Part shown: piece after piece, positions 38,625-48,902 of the stretch
Position numbering within the stretch: the stretch's first letter is position 1
Layout: each line of letters opens with the position of its first letter
Assembly: GCA_963665155.2 (NCBI GenBank)
Contig: CAXXFI010000002.1
Coordinates: 868,001 to 932,000, forward strand
Direction: 5' to 3'
DNA from: UBA1141 sp963665155
GTDB lineage: Bacteria > Chloroflexota > Dehalococcoidia > Lucifugimonadales > UBA3495
Length of the DNA: 64,000 nucleotides
Program-made: the position numbers and the translations under genes
The notes under the pieces: generated by a model
Seen by the model: only the letters and a program-made list of their open reading frames with translations
Told to the model about the DNA's origin: nothing
Database searches by the model: none

Positions 38625-38642
38625 GGTCATCTCCTTATATCG

Positions 38643-38925
38643 TCAATCCTGCCCTGCGGCTTCCAACAACGTGTGAGCAAGTAGTCGGGCTTCGGTAGGA
38701 CTGATGAAACTCAATACCGGCCAAGAGCTCTGGTCTTGAAGAACCAGGCAGATAGATTCCGCTATGCCATCAATCTCAGTAAACTGACGGCCTTCTTCGT
38801 GGTCACCAACGTAGGCAAGGACGGTCCACTCGCTATCATCCGGAGGATTGGAGGCCCCCTGGTCACTGACCTGATAGGTTCCGTTATATAGATTGTGTTT
38901 GGTGTACCTCAGAACGTTACCCCTT
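38643..38925 (-). CDS. Hypothetical small protein upstream of the SDR
   Basis: A frame of about 93 codons ends with TGA at 38643-38645, 18 bases before the SDR start. It reads YTKHNLYNGTYQVSDQG, DDSEWTVLAYVGDHEEGR, IDGIAESICLVLQDQS and TEARLLAHTLLEAAGQD. It has protein-like character but no ATG, GTG or TTG at its head, and a TAA precedes it. It is probably a gene whose start is lost or shifted. I recognise no family. Confidence 0.4.
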
Positions 38926-38934
38926 TATTTGCAT

Positions 38935-39330
38935 CGTCTATTTGTCCGCGATCGATGGCTAATCCAGATTCCTTGCGATAGACCGCTCCCACCTAGTTGG
39001 AAAGCTACTTTTGTGCCGGAACGGCGACTCGTGGTATGTTCATCTGCACGCTGTCGAGGGTATGCCGGGTGGTGAAGTAAAGGGCAGGCCAGGAGCCGCC
39101 CCTGAGGGTCTCTAGTAAGCCCGTTAGCGTAGTTGGTGGATGCCTGAACTAAGGCTGCACCCTCGCCCGGTGTCCATTTCATCCGCCGGTTGTTGTGCTG
39201 AAAACCAGGTAGCCACTTTCCTTCCACCAGAGAGGTATTCGGCTGGGCCCATATCAACGCCGAAGCCGTTGGCCAGCCGGATAATTTCAGCATTCAGTGA
39301 CACGATCCCAGCCAATTCTGCTGCGACTTG
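38935..39330 (-). pseudogene. SMP-30/gluconolactonase-family remnant
   Basis: Minus-strand frames encode AEIIRLANGFGVDMGPAEYL, NNRRMKWTPGEGAALVQAST and NYANGLTRDPQGRLLACP. This matches the start and the N-G-x-T-x-D-x-x-G-R-L metal/substrate region of SMP-30-type lactonases. At least two frameshifts separate the parts, and the C-terminal two thirds are absent. Confidence 0.6.
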
Positions 39331-39364
39331 CTAAATAGGCATTTGAGACTTTGGTCAGCGATTC

Positions 39365-40389
39365 TTACTCATCTATCCGATAAACGCGAGCGGCGGTGTC
39401 ATGGAACATGGCGGCGCGCTCGGTAGCGGAATAGCCCTGAGACAACCGCTTGAAAGCGTTGTACATCACGTTGTATGAGAATGACATCTTGTCTGGCGGA
39501 AAGTTGCTTTCGAACATGCATCTGTCCGGGCCGAACTGATCGATGCAGTAATTCATGATTGGAGCCATTTCAGCGGCCAACTCTTCAGATCCGATGGGTA
39601 CGTCTCTGGTATGCCAGTCAAACCCGGCGCGTGGCATCCCAAGTCCGCCCAGTTTGACGACAACGTTAGGGCAAGCCGCCACTGCCGCCAGCCCACTCCG
39701 CCATTCGGCCAACACTTCGTCGTCCCTGTTAGCGTATGGACCAATCCGCATCAGGCCTCCGACGTGGTTCAAGATGATGGTCAAGTCGGGTACGGCCTTG
39801 GCGAAGTCCGCCAGCTCGTTCAGTTGGGGATGATTCAGCCAGCCTTCTAACGATAACCCCATGCGGGAGAGCACCCGCGCTCCGGCCCTAAATGCGTCAC
39901 TGGCCAACTGACCCCGGGCCTGGTGAACAGAAGTGTTCTCGATTTCGGGGTGTGGGTCCCAGGTAACAGAGTGGCGGATACCTCGAACCGATTGGGGCTG
40001 GCTGCCTGCAACGCCTGTAACACCGGCTCAACTCTCTCCCCCAAGTTCAAGTTGGCATGGCCGACGATAGCGGCGGCAGCGCGTGCCGGTCCATAGAGAC
40101 CGGTGGCCCCGGCGGCCCCCATACCCTGGACGAACTCCACCTCGCCCACCGGGCGCATCTCTTCCGGACCGTCCGGAAGATACATGGCCCTGGCCTCGAC
40201 GAACACAGTGGAGACTACATTGTGGCCGCTGTTGAGGTCGGCGTACAACTCGTCTAGCATGTACTTCTGATACGGGATGCGCACCGGACGGCGGTCCCAC
40301 ATGTGGTGATGGGGATCGCAGATAGGGAGATCGGGTTCCAGGGTGGTCTCCTGGGTCAATGCTAGCCAGTCATTGCCTCCGAACGGCAT
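39365..40389 (-). pseudogene. Amidohydrolase (PDC-hydrolase/amidohydrolase_2 type), one frameshift
   Basis: ATG 40389 starts a TIM-barrel metal hydrolase with DLPICDPHHHMWDRR (metal-binding H-x-H). VVSTVFVEARAMY, TGLYGPARAAAAIVGHANL, RFRGIRHSVTWDP, ILNHVGGLMRIGPY and CMFESNFPPDKMSFSY (D at the end of the barrel) follow. A one-base loss near 39985 shifts the frame. Restoring it gives about 340 residues, normal for the family. Family members hydrolyse lactones or decarboxylate cyclic acids. The lesion could be an assembly error. Confidence 0.82.
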
Positions 40390-40434
40390 GTAGATCCTCC
40401 AATGGCGTCAATTAGTAGTCAACAGTGACAGCTA

Positions 40435-40506
40435 GGCCTTCAGTATCTCTCGCCGGGCAAAGCACCCGCTCCATCAATGGCCACATTCCCAGCTCACTTG
40501 ATATGG
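40435..40506 (-). pseudogene. Fragment of the C-terminus of the kinase-AAA-TPR protein
   Basis: About 70 bases match the end of the gene at 41635-41710 (which encodes ELGMRPLMERVLSRREIL), with around 80% identity and in the same orientation. The fragment lies alone between the amidohydrolase and alpha/beta hydrolase genes, about 1.2 kb from the intact gene. It suggests a lost tandem paralogue. Confidence 0.6.
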
Positions 40507-40764
40507 ACTACCGTTAAGGATGGTTACTCAGAGCTCCACTCATTGGGGTTAGGGTCAAGATTTGCCTCTGACGCAGACTTCCTCTCCTACATCATTAGTC
40601 ATCTCCAATTTCAAAGAGGCTCGAATAGGTGCTTTTTGACCTCGTTTGGTGGACCTACGATATAGGCTCGCTGGAGTTGGTGAGACCCTCATCCAATATG
40701 GGCATGGCTGCCATTGATATGCCAATTATGCGCTAATCCCTGCCCTAAAACCCTTCCAGGTAAA

Positions 40765-41592
40765 TCAAACTGGGGCGGCTCTAATCTGGTCCATCGAGGC
40801 CAAGTACTCTAGCACCGCTTGGTTGAAGGCCATCGGTTGATCCAGGTTGGAGAGATGACCTGCGTCGGGTATAACAACCAGTTGTGAACCGTTGATATTC
40901 TCATGGATAAAGCGGCAGGCGGGTAGCGCGCCGTCTTCCTGACCAGCCAGTACTAAAGTGGGAACCTTTACCCCCTCCAGTAAGGAGGGGTCAAAAACGG
41001 CGTTTAGGATCATGCGGGTGCTGTGCGCATACCCCACCGGGTTGAGAGCTAGGTACATCTGACGGATGCGATTTTCATGCTCCTTGCCCAACGCGGCGGT
41101 TCGACTTATGTTGGGGTTGTTTTCCATCGCGTATTCCGCCACCGCCAACATACCCTCTGTCTCAGTCAAGTGGATAATCTCTTCCCTCATCCGGCGGTTC
41201 TCCGGTGGAGTTTCTAACCCTGACGCCGAGAATGAATCGAAGATCAGCAAGGCGGCCACACGCTGCGGGCGGAGGATTGTAAATCGGGTGGCGATACCCC
41301 CGCCCATCGACAGGCCGCCAACGTACGCCTGTTCGATTCCGAGGTGATCTAGTAGACTCTCAAGGTCCTGAGCGAATATCTCCTGGGTATATTGGTCCGC
41401 GTATGGCGGAGATTCTGACCGGGCGTGACCGCGTGGATCCCACACGATGAAACGATAGGATTGGGAGAACGCCTCTATCTGCGGCTCCCACTCTGAGGTG
41501 TTGCCTCCTATCCCATAAGCTAGGACCAAAGGAAAGCCAGTGCCATGGCTTTCGTAGTAGATGTTTATGCCGTTTATCTTGGCCGTGGGCAT
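40765..41592 (-). CDS. Alpha/beta hydrolase
   Basis: This 275-residue protein has the alpha/beta hydrolase fold. It shows an HG-type oxyanion region (YGIGGNTSEWEPQ), WDPRGHARSESP near residue 52, nucleophile elbow GGLSMGG near 95 (Ser nucleophile), an acidic VLAGQEDGALP near 223, and the catalytic His in IPDAGHLSNLDQP near 248. It resembles 3-oxoadipate enol-lactone hydrolases and related esterases; the substrate cannot be fixed. ATG 41592 follows AAAGGAG. The gene lies just downstream of the giant kinase gene on the same strand. Confidence 0.88.
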   Translation of the reverse strand: MPTAKINGINIYYESHGTGFPLVLAYGIGGNTSEWEPQIEAFSQSYRFIVWDPRGHARSESPPYADQYTQEIFAQDLESLLDHLGIEQAYVGGLSMGGGIATRFTILRPQRVAALLIFDSFSASGLETPPENRRMREEIIHLTETEGMLAVAEYAMENNPNISRTAALGKEHENRIRQMYLALNPVGYAHSTRMILNAVFDPSLLEGVKVPTLVLAGQEDGALPACRFIHENINGSQLVVIPDAGHLSNLDQPMAFNQAVLEYLASMDQIRAAPV

Positions 41593-41634
41593 CTATGGTC
41601 TCCTTTACTACGGTGTACCTAACGACCTCTCGCC

Positions 41635-44600
41635 TTACGCCTTAAGTATCTCCCGCCGGGACAGTACCCGCTCCATCAAGGGCCGCATGCCCAGCTCGCT
41701 GGAGATGGCGAGCGACTCGTCCAGCAGGGACGTTGCTTTGGCCCGGTCGCCTTCGCCGTCGCGCTGGAGCAGGGTGTCGGCGTAGTCACAGCAGGTCCAG
41801 GCCAACTCGGGCCGATAGCCTGCGCTTTGGCAGAGGGCTATAGCCATTTCGAAATGTTCCGTTGCTTGGTCGAGATTACCGATCGTCATTGCCAGGAGTC
41901 CGAGTAGACGGCCAGAAGCCATGAAAGATGGTACTCTGATGCCGCGTTGAGAATCAAGGGTAGCGTATTGCTCCGTTGCCCCCGCGGCGTCACCTTGCTG
42001 CACTGCGATCAGGGCTAGACCGAGCCTGGCGTAAAGGACGAGGATGGGGGTAGCCGAGGGTGAAGAGAGAATGGTTTCCGCAGCGGCTTTGGCGACATCG
42101 AAGCGGTCCGCGAGGCCGGTGATCCGACCTACCGTCGGTATCACCATCACCGGGTATCCATATTCTACGTTTGGCCCGGGCGCGGCTAGATCCTTGACTT
42201 CCAGAAGTCGCTCCAGATAGGCCGATCCCTGGCTGAAGTCACCTACCTCGTACTCCAAAACTACCCGATTGCTGACGAGGCGCGAATCCAAGGGTGATTC
42301 CGCCAGAGCCCGGTCGCTAAAGCTCCTTGCACGACGCCAATCGCCCTCATACAGGGACGGTATTTCATTTACCCAAAGCGCTTGGGCTAGCCCAGCACGA
42401 TCTCGCATCTTTTCTCCCAGAACCAGCGCCACCTCCGCATGCAGCCGCGCTTTTTCAGGGTCAAACATAAACGATAGGATGGCTGATGTGAAGAAGCGGG
42501 CACGCAACTCGGCTTGGTGGTCATCGATCAGGTGGGATAGCTCGATTGCCCTCAGGCCCTTGTCCACGCTCTCCTGCCAGCGGAGGTTATAGCCAGCCAC
42601 CTGGCCAGCACTTGCCTGTGCGCGCATCTCCAGAGCCAGGTCGCCTTCCCGCTGGGCGATGGCTATAGACTGGTTAAAGGCTTCCTGAGCGATCTCGTAA
42701 TCACCTCCCTGGACTCCGATGGCTTCACCATATCGGTACAAGAGGCGTCCAGCGTCGTCAGATTCAGGTATCACCAACTCCAGGGCACGGGCGATGATCT
42801 GGACCATTCCCGTGACCCCAGGAGTCAAGTGTACGGGGTGCTCCGCAATTGCTATAGCGTGGGCCACATCCCCAGCCTCAGCGTAGTAGTCGAAGGAGCG
42901 GCCCAAGGTTGCAATTGTCTCCTGAAATTGGTGCATCTGGAGTGTGGCATCTTGGGCTCGTCCTAGACCGAAGAGCAACGCCGCCATCTCGGCGTCCATT
43001 GGCTGACCCTCCCTTGCTACTAACGCCCGCTGGAAGTGGCCCAGCGCATCTTCATGCGCAAAGGTAGCCAGGGCTCGCTCCCCGGCCAGGAGCGAATAGC
43101 GAACAAGCTTCTCGGTGCCAAGTATTGCCTCTGCCTGAACGAAATGGGATGTTAGCTCGGCGGCGTGAGCTTCGGAATCTTCGCCATACAGCGATTCCAA
43201 TGCTTCGGCTATTCGGGCGTGCAGCCTGACTTTGCGGTTAGCGGATATCTCTCCAACCAGGGTCTCTTGAATAAGCGCATGGGTAAACTGGTAACGTCCC
43301 ACCGAGCGAGGCAACTCTTCAATCACCCGCGCAGATAACGCCTCGTCCATCACATCAAGCAACCTGTCCCCAGAGATGTCCTCTATCAAGGCAGAAAGCT
43401 GCTCCAAGGTGAACTCCCGGCCGATGACTGACGCAATGGTCAATGTCTCGTTGCACCGTTCCAACAGCCGGTCCAAGCGTTTGCCAATTACCTCCCTCAC
43501 ACCTTCGGGGATACGGACGCTCCAAGAATCCCGCTGACCGACTTTTTCTTGAGTCAGCTCCCCCTCTTGAACTAGCAGCCGCACTACCTCGGTGACGAAC
43601 AGGGGGTTGCCCTCTGTCTGCCGGTGCACCACCTCGACCATGCCGGCAGGAGGGTTCACGCCTGAAGCCAATTCGATGAACCGTCCAACGTCTTTTTGGT
43701 CCAACCCTCGCAGTAATACTCGTTGGAAGAGACGTTCCCTGGTCAACTCCCCGAGAGTCTGTGAAAGTGGGTGCTGCCGAGACAATTCCATGTCGCGGTA
43801 GGTTCCGATAATCAGCAATCTTGAGTTAGAGATTTCTTTGGCCAAGAACTCCAGCAGGAGTAATGACGTGTGGTCTGCCCATTGGAGATCGTCTAAAACC
43901 AACACCAAGGGTTGCCGCCGACCGGCGTTTTTAAGAAAGGTGGTGATGGAGTCGAATAGTCTAAAGCGGGCTTGCTCCGGCTCCAGTTGGGGCAGCGCTT
44001 CCAGGCCGGGCAATTGCTCCCTTACGTCCGATACCACTTGGGCGATGTCGGCGGCGCCTGCGCCCATCTCCGAGCGCAGTTGCTCCGGATCGACGTCTCT
44101 AACGTAGGAGCGGATAGCCTGCACCCATGGCCAATAGGGCGGGGCTCCTTCTCCCTCATAGCAGCGCCCCCATAGCACTTGGGCTTGGCGCAGCGCGGCG
44201 TAGGTCGTCAACTCTGCGGCCGTCCGTGTTTTGCCTATCCCAGGCTCGCCCGCCAAGGTCACCAGCCTACCCCGGCCCGACAAAGTGTCTTCCAAGTAAG
44301 CCTTAAGCTCGCCCATCTCTCGCTGCCGTCCTACAAATACACCACCGGCCAAACTATCCAAGACGCCTGTCTCAAACGCGGCCTCCCCGGACTCCGCACC
44401 GGCGTCGAGTTCGATGGCATCCAAGGCGGACAGTACGTCGGCGGCCGAATCCGGACGTTCCGATGGATTCTTGGCCAATAGACGCATGATCAAGGCTTCG
44501 AGAGGCCGGGGGCATTGCCCGTTGTGCCAGGTGGGGTTAACCGGTGGAGTGTTGATGTGCTGGCCAATTATGGCAACAGAATCATCTCCCAGGAATGGCG

Positions 44601-45510
44601 GTCTACCGGTGACCATCTCGTAGAGCATTGCTCCCAGCGAGTAGAGGTCGGAACGGGGGGTCACCTCGCCCCCCATGGCCTGCTCCGGGGGCATGTAGGA
44701 CACGGTCCCGATCATCATCCCTTCGGTAGTTAAACGCGACCGGTCCAGGGCCACTGCCAGGCCGAAGTCGCCTATCTTGGCGATGCCGTCCGTTGTTATC
44801 CACACGTTCCCCGGCTTCAGGTCTCTGTGGACGATGCCTCTACCGTGGGCAAACTCCATCCCCCGGCAGGTCTCTTGGGAGATCTTGATTGCTTGCTCCA
44901 GGGGAAGCCGGTGGTCTTGGGCGTCTTCTATGACACCTTCCACGTCGCCGCCGCCCATGAGTTCGGTGACCATGTAGGGCTGGCCGTTCTCTTCGCCCAA
45001 GTCGAAGACGGTGACGATGTGGGCGTGAGAGCCCAACCGGCCCATCGCCTGCGCCTCCCGTTGGATTCGGGTGCGAGATGTCTCGTCTAGTCCTTCGGTC
45101 TTGATCAGGGCAAAAGCCACTTCCCGGTCCAGGGTGGTGTCGTGGGCCAAGTAGACTTTCTTTTTGCCGCCCTCCCCCAGGAACCTCTTGACCTGGTAAC
45201 GGCCATTGGCAAAGGATGCGGGTTGATCTGGGGTAGCGGCAGGAGTCGTAGTAGGTGGGGGATCTGTAGACTCAATGGTCGTTGGAGGAATTGAACTGGC
45301 TAGGGATCGCTCCGCAGCAGCCGGAAACGTGATCGCATCGGGATTATCCGGAGCAATGGCGAGGACAGCGTTTGCAGCAAGCCGTACAGCATCCCAGTCA
45401 TATCTAGCGATCGCTTCTTCAGCCTCGTCCAAAAGCCGGTCAATTTGTCTTTGAACCCGGTCACTGGTCATGATGGGGAAATAGTAGCGTCGGGACGAGG
45501 ACTTGTCCAC
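41635..45510 (-). CDS. Ser/Thr protein kinase - AAA ATPase - TPR giant regulator
   Basis: This intact protein of about 1290 residues has a short helical N-terminus and a Ser/Thr kinase (about 104-370) with K137, HRDLKPGN (D230) and DFG (D248). A VGRQRE-type AAA ATPase follows, with Walker A GEPGIGKT near 425 and LVLVLDDLQWAD near 545. A long TPR-like helical array fills the rest to about 1291. The architecture resembles PknK-type and adenylate-cyclase-like signalling ATPases and is likely cytosolic. GTG 45510 with GAGGTG upstream, or ATG 45471, may start it. It is the only whole member of a family whose fragments occur at 17929-20790, 32690 and 40435, so it may be the functional survivor. Confidence 0.88.
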   Translation of the reverse strand: MDKSSSRRYYFPIMTSDRVQRQIDRLLDEAEEAIARYDWDAVRLAANAVLAIAPDNPDAITFPAAAERSLASSIPPTTIESTDPPPTTTPAATPDQPASFANGRYQVKRFLGEGGKKKVYLAHDTTLDREVAFALIKTEGLDETSRTRIQREAQAMGRLGSHAHIVTVFDLGEENGQPYMVTELMGGGDVEGVIEDAQDHRLPLEQAIKISQETCRGMEFAHGRGIVHRDLKPGNVWITTDGIAKIGDFGLAVALDRSRLTTEGMMIGTVSYMPPEQAMGGEVTPRSDLYSLGAMLYEMVTGRPPFLGDDSVAIIGQHINTPPVNPTWHNGQCPRPLEALIMRLLAKNPSERPDSAADVLSALDAIELDAGAESGEAAFETGVLDSLAGGVFVGRQREMGELKAYLEDTLSGRGRLVTLAGEPGIGKTRTAAELTTYAALRQAQVLWGRCYEGEGAPPYWPWVQAIRSYVRDVDPEQLRSEMGAGAADIAQVVSDVREQLPGLEALPQLEPEQARFRLFDSITTFLKNAGRRQPLVLVLDDLQWADHTSLLLLEFLAKEISNSRLLIIGTYRDMELSRQHPLSQTLGELTRERLFQRVLLRGLDQKDVGRFIELASGVNPPAGMVEVVHRQTEGNPLFVTEVVRLLVQEGELTQEKVGQRDSWSVRIPEGVREVIGKRLDRLLERCNETLTIASVIGREFTLEQLSALIEDISGDRLLDVMDEALSARVIEELPRSVGRYQFTHALIQETLVGEISANRKVRLHARIAEALESLYGEDSEAHAAELTSHFVQAEAILGTEKLVRYSLLAGERALATFAHEDALGHFQRALVAREGQPMDAEMAALLFGLGRAQDATLQMHQFQETIATLGRSFDYYAEAGDVAHAIAIAEHPVHLTPGVTGMVQIIARALELVIPESDDAGRLLYRYGEAIGVQGGDYEIAQEAFNQSIAIAQREGDLALEMRAQASAGQVAGYNLRWQESVDKGLRAIELSHLIDDHQAELRARFFTSAILSFMFDPEKARLHAEVALVLGEKMRDRAGLAQALWVNEIPSLYEGDWRRARSFSDRALAESPLDSRLVSNRVVLEYEVGDFSQGSAYLERLLEVKDLAAPGPNVEYGYPVMVIPTVGRITGLADRFDVAKAAAETILSSPSATPILVLYARLGLALIAVQQGDAAGATEQYATLDSQRGIRVPSFMASGRLLGLLAMTIGNLDQATEHFEMAIALCQSAGYRPELAWTCCDYADTLLQRDGEGDRAKATSLLDESLAISSELGMRPLMERVLSRREILKA

Positions 45511-45582
45511 CCGCTGCGCACCTCTATAATTATTTACGACCCGAATACGATATGATATGGGGTACTATCACCCGGTTGCTGC

Positions 45583-46069
45583 ATGATAATCATTGTGATG
45601 GGTGTTTCCGGCGCTGGCAAAACCACAGTCGGCAGGCTACTGGCGGCAGACTTAAGTTGGCATTTTTTCGAGGGGGACGACTTTCATCCACCAGAGAACA
45701 TAGCAAAGATGTCGGAGGGAATCCCTTTGACGGACGGCGACCGGTGGCCCTGGCTTGATGTCCTCAGGAAGCTGATAAACAGGCTTTTTTGCCGAGAGCC
45801 AAGACGCAGTGGTCGCCTGCTCTGCATTGAAACAGACCTACCGCGACCGTTTGCAGCAGGGCGACAAGGAGGTGGTCTTCGCGTACTTGAGAGGCGACCA
45901 AGGAATTATCACGAATAGGCTTGTGGTAAAGCAAGATCACTTCATGAGCCGTGAATTGTTAGGACCCCAATTCAGTACCTTAGAGGAACCTCAGGTTGTG
46001 CTCACCGTAAACATTGACCAAGCCCCCTCAGAAATCGTTAAGGCTGTGAAAGAGGGTTTGAATCTTTGA
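45583..46069 (+). pseudogene. gntK: Gluconokinase, frameshifted at a T6 run
   Basis: ATG 45583 begins IIIVMGVSGAGKTTVGRLLA (P-loop), FFEGDDFHPPENIAKMSEG and PLTDGDRWPWLDVL, diagnostic of GntK-type gluconokinase. At TTTTTT (45785-45790) the frame must change to reach FFAESQDAVVACSALKQTYRD, FAYLRGD and HFMSRELLGPQFSTLEEP. Corrected length is about 160 residues, normal. Gluconokinase phosphorylates gluconate to 6-phosphogluconate. The shift may be real decay or a homopolymer error. Confidence 0.85.
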
Positions 46070-46550
46070 AGGTTGAGAAGCTGAGATTTCGGCAATCCCC
46101 AGTGGTTCTCGGTAGAATCTCGCTTGCGGGATTACCTATTAGCTAACAGGGGTAGCCGCATGTCAACCGGCGGTTAGCCAGCGACACGTTTCTCCTGTTT
46201 ATGACTGGGGATTTTCCCTTAAGGGCCTGGACAACAGCGGGTTCTTCCCGGCTTAAGCAGACCCGATGAAAATCACAAAAAATGTCCGCGCCCTCCACTA
46301 CCTTCTCCCCGCAATCCGCTAAGCCTTGCCCGGGGTACCTGGGTCCCCTCATGGGCACCTCCGTCTGCCGTAGTGGACGGTCAGCGGTGGACTAATATCC
46401 TGAACGGTACCGATGGGATTCTTTGGTCATTTTTGAACACACATCCCGATGTTCGTTCAATGGTGATAAACTTTTAACCTTTGGCGTCCCATCACCGTTT
46501 CCCTCTAAGCAATCGCTCCGATCACAACCACTTTCCTTCCCACACCGTCA
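46070..46550. other. Intergenic stretch
   Basis: About 480 bases between gluconokinase and IS701 copy 3 without a recognisable gene or strong repeat. Confidence 0.4.
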
Positions 46551-46569
46551 CTAGTATTACAACGTCAGT

Positions 46570-46752
46570 TCAGGGAGGGATGTGGGGTGATGCCCGCATG
46601 GCGGCGCGGCGCTTGGCATGGGAGCGTTTGGCCCGTTCGTTACTGTCCTGCGTATCCTCAAGCCACCGCAGCAACTCGGTTGGCCCGAACCGTTCCCGGG
46701 GCAGCATTTCCCGCACCACCCGGTAGACCTGCGGCCTCGTGATCCGGGGCAT
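46570..46752 (-). CDS. IS701 transposase C-terminal reading frame, copy 3
   Basis: Same +1 frame tail as in copies 1 and 2, beginning just after the G6A5 run (read on the minus strand). Confidence 0.55.
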   Translation of the reverse strand: MPRITRPQVYRVVREMLPRERFGPTELLRWLEDTQDSNERAKRSHAKRRAAMRASPHIPP

Positions 46753-47941
46753 CTTTTTCCCCCCAAGCCTGTTGCAGGCTCAGCAGAAAAGCTCCGCCCA
46801 GCAGGCACAGGGCCACGTGGTGATGCCAGCCAGCCCAGGTGCGGGTCTCGTACTCGTCCAGGCCTACGTCGCTTTTCTCCGTCTCAAACTCCGTTTCTAT
46901 ACGCCAACGGGAGCCTCCCACGTATGCCAGGGTCTCCAACGGGGTATCCTCCGGAGCATTGGACAGGTAGTAGCGGGGTTCGCTGCCGTCCCGGTTCCGG
47001 CGGTAGACGGCCCAGTGGATTTCGCCGGGCTTGCGCCTGCTGGTCGGTCGCACCCTCTGGGCGCTGAAAAGGTAGCTGCGTGGCCCCTGGCTTCCCTCGG
47101 CCACCGTAATCTCACGCCAGGCCTCCTCCGGCAACTCGTCGCTGCGCTGCTCCATGGTCCGGCGCTGACCGTCTCGCAGCCTGGGTTTGCGGGGACGCCC
47201 GAATCCCTGATACTCCGCACTGGTCCAGGCAGGCTCCGGCGGCCACACCGTAAAGCCGGACGGAACGTCCAGCACGTACCACATCCCCAAGGCCGCCAGG
47301 CCCTCCCGGAAGGACGGCGACATCCCGAAGGCGTCGTCCGCCGCGACCCATCCAGCCTTCAGGTGGCCCCGCTCCTGCGCCCGCCCCACCATCTCCAAGG
47401 CCAACTCCGTCTTGGACCGGTAGCCCTGCCTATCCTCCGGCACACCCGCCGCCTCACACCGGTCTTTGTCCGAGGTCCAACTCTCGGGCAGATACAGCCC
47501 CTTGTCCACCAATGCCCGTCCCAACGGGCTGACATAGGCCAGGAACATCCCCGCCTGGCAGTTGGCCACCTTCCCCAGCCTCCCGCAGTACTGCCGGGCC
47601 ACTCCCACCGACTTCCTCCCCTGCTTGGGAAAGTCGCTGCCGTCCAGCACCCACACCCCTTCCGGATGCTCCAGCCGGGTTCCCAGGTACTCCTGCAGCC
47701 GTCCTATAATCACCTCATCGTCCCAGGGAGAATCGGTGAGAAACCGCTGCATCCCTCGGGCTGACCCCGGAACCGTCTCCGACAGGTTCTCAGCGTTGCG
47801 CCGCTCCCCAGACTGTACCAGCAGGGCCTGGAGATAATGACCGCTGTGCTCCCGCGTCTCCCGGCGGCCAAACAGCGGCGCGAAGTAAGCGTGAAAATCC
47901 CGAAATGACCCGTACACCTGCTCGAAAGCTGCCGCATCCAC
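46658..47941 (-). CDS. IS701-family DDE transposase, copy 3
   Basis: Protein identical to copies 1 and 2 (427 residues, GTG start, same DDE residues). A long open frame on the opposite strand (46739-47764) is a by-product of the GC-rich codon pattern, not a gene. Confidence 0.88.
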   Translation of the reverse strand: MDAAAFEQVYGSFRDFHAYFAPLFGRRETREHSGHYLQALLVQSGERRNAENLSETVPGSARGMQRFLTDSPWDDEVIIGRLQEYLGTRLEHPEGVWVLDGSDFPKQGRKSVGVARQYCGRLGKVANCQAGMFLAYVSPLGRALVDKGLYLPESWTSDKDRCEAAGVPEDRQGYRSKTELALEMVGRAQERGHLKAGWVAADDAFGMSPSFREGLAALGMWYVLDVPSGFTVWPPEPAWTSAEYQGFGRPRKPRLRDGQRRTMEQRSDELPEEAWREITVAEGSQGPRSYLFSAQRVRPTSRRKPGEIHWAVYRRNRDGSEPRYYLSNAPEDTPLETLAYVGGSRWRIETEFETEKSDVGLDEYETRTWAGWHHHVALCLLGGAFLLSLQQAWGEKDAPDHEAAGLPGGAGNAAPGTVRANRVAAVA

Positions 47942-48016
47942 ATCCCCACCTCACCCGCCTATTCCCTCTCCAGCTACACAGTCATCCTATCAAACTAACT
48001 GACGTTGTAATACTAG

Positions 48017-48902
48017 TTGTTTGCTCCAGCGCCTGATCTGCGGCCAAAGCGGCGGAGCAAGGACCAACCTACTACAGGGCCCGGGTACCCCCCGGCACGG
48101 CTTAGCAATCTCTGCGTACAAGGGTATGGTAGCCGTGACAACATTTTTTCTGTAAAAGCGCATCTCCTGGTCTCTCCACGGTTTCCAAGCCACCCGGAAT
48201 CCCGTTAGGCTTGTAAATATTAGGAGGGTAGGTGGGTGCCTAGCGGGAATCCATGTATTCCTAATCCTAGTCGCCAAGCCCTGAACCCGCGCAGATAACT
48301 TTAAGGAAAAATCAGCCACATGCATGACGCTGAAGGCGGCAACAGGGTTAACGACGTCAATAAACCGGGTCACCGCGCTTCAACCCTCTTGGTGGCCGCC
48401 CTCCACTGGATGTTGATATGGAATATCTGGAGAACCGCTGGAGACAATCCGTAACAGATGGCACTTAGCACCTAAATCGGCCAATGTCCATATAAGCTAG
48501 ATTAGGCTAAGCGCATCAACTTTTTTTACCCGCTTTGCTGGGAACCCTCAAACCCGGAAAACATTCTGCGTCCAACTCCGCCACACTGCCCTTCTGAGAC
48601 AGGCTCTCTTCCCCGTCTCCACCATAAAATGAATTAAGCTGCCTTCGACAGCCGCTCAATCCAGTCTGCAATTGACAACACCTCAATTCCCGAGGCTAAA
48701 TTTGTTGTCGGTCGCGTGCGCTCAACCCAGGGCGAACGGACGCTGTACAAAGGCGTGGTCGGGCATGATCAGGGCGAACGGAGTGTTTTTTATGGCGTCA
48801 AAAGGGGAGGTCCGGCAACCTTAGCGTCATATTTAGGATCCAAGGGCTGCTTTTAAGTTCAAAGGGCAAGAGGCGCACCATTAGATACGCCTCTTGTGTT
48901 TG
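48017..48902. other. Non-coding stretch
   Basis: No credible gene is seen in this stretch of about 890 bases. CAGGGCGAACGGA occurs twice (near 48728 and 48771). It may hold decayed sequence and the 3' region of the HpaB-type gene. Confidence 0.35.

Larger units (their letters stand above)
46555..48012 (-). mobile_element. IS701-family insertion sequence, copy 3 (1458 bp, inverted)
   Basis: Same ends and length as copies 1 and 2, in the opposite orientation, flanked by CTAG at 46551-46554 and 48013-48016. It lies in non-coding sequence and disrupts no recognisable gene. Confidence 0.92.

Noticed and set aside
37560..38630. A single 356-residue SDR protein
   Set aside because: The last 90 residues are antisense to GAF-coding sequence and unlike any SDR tail; the gene is truncated at about 37876.
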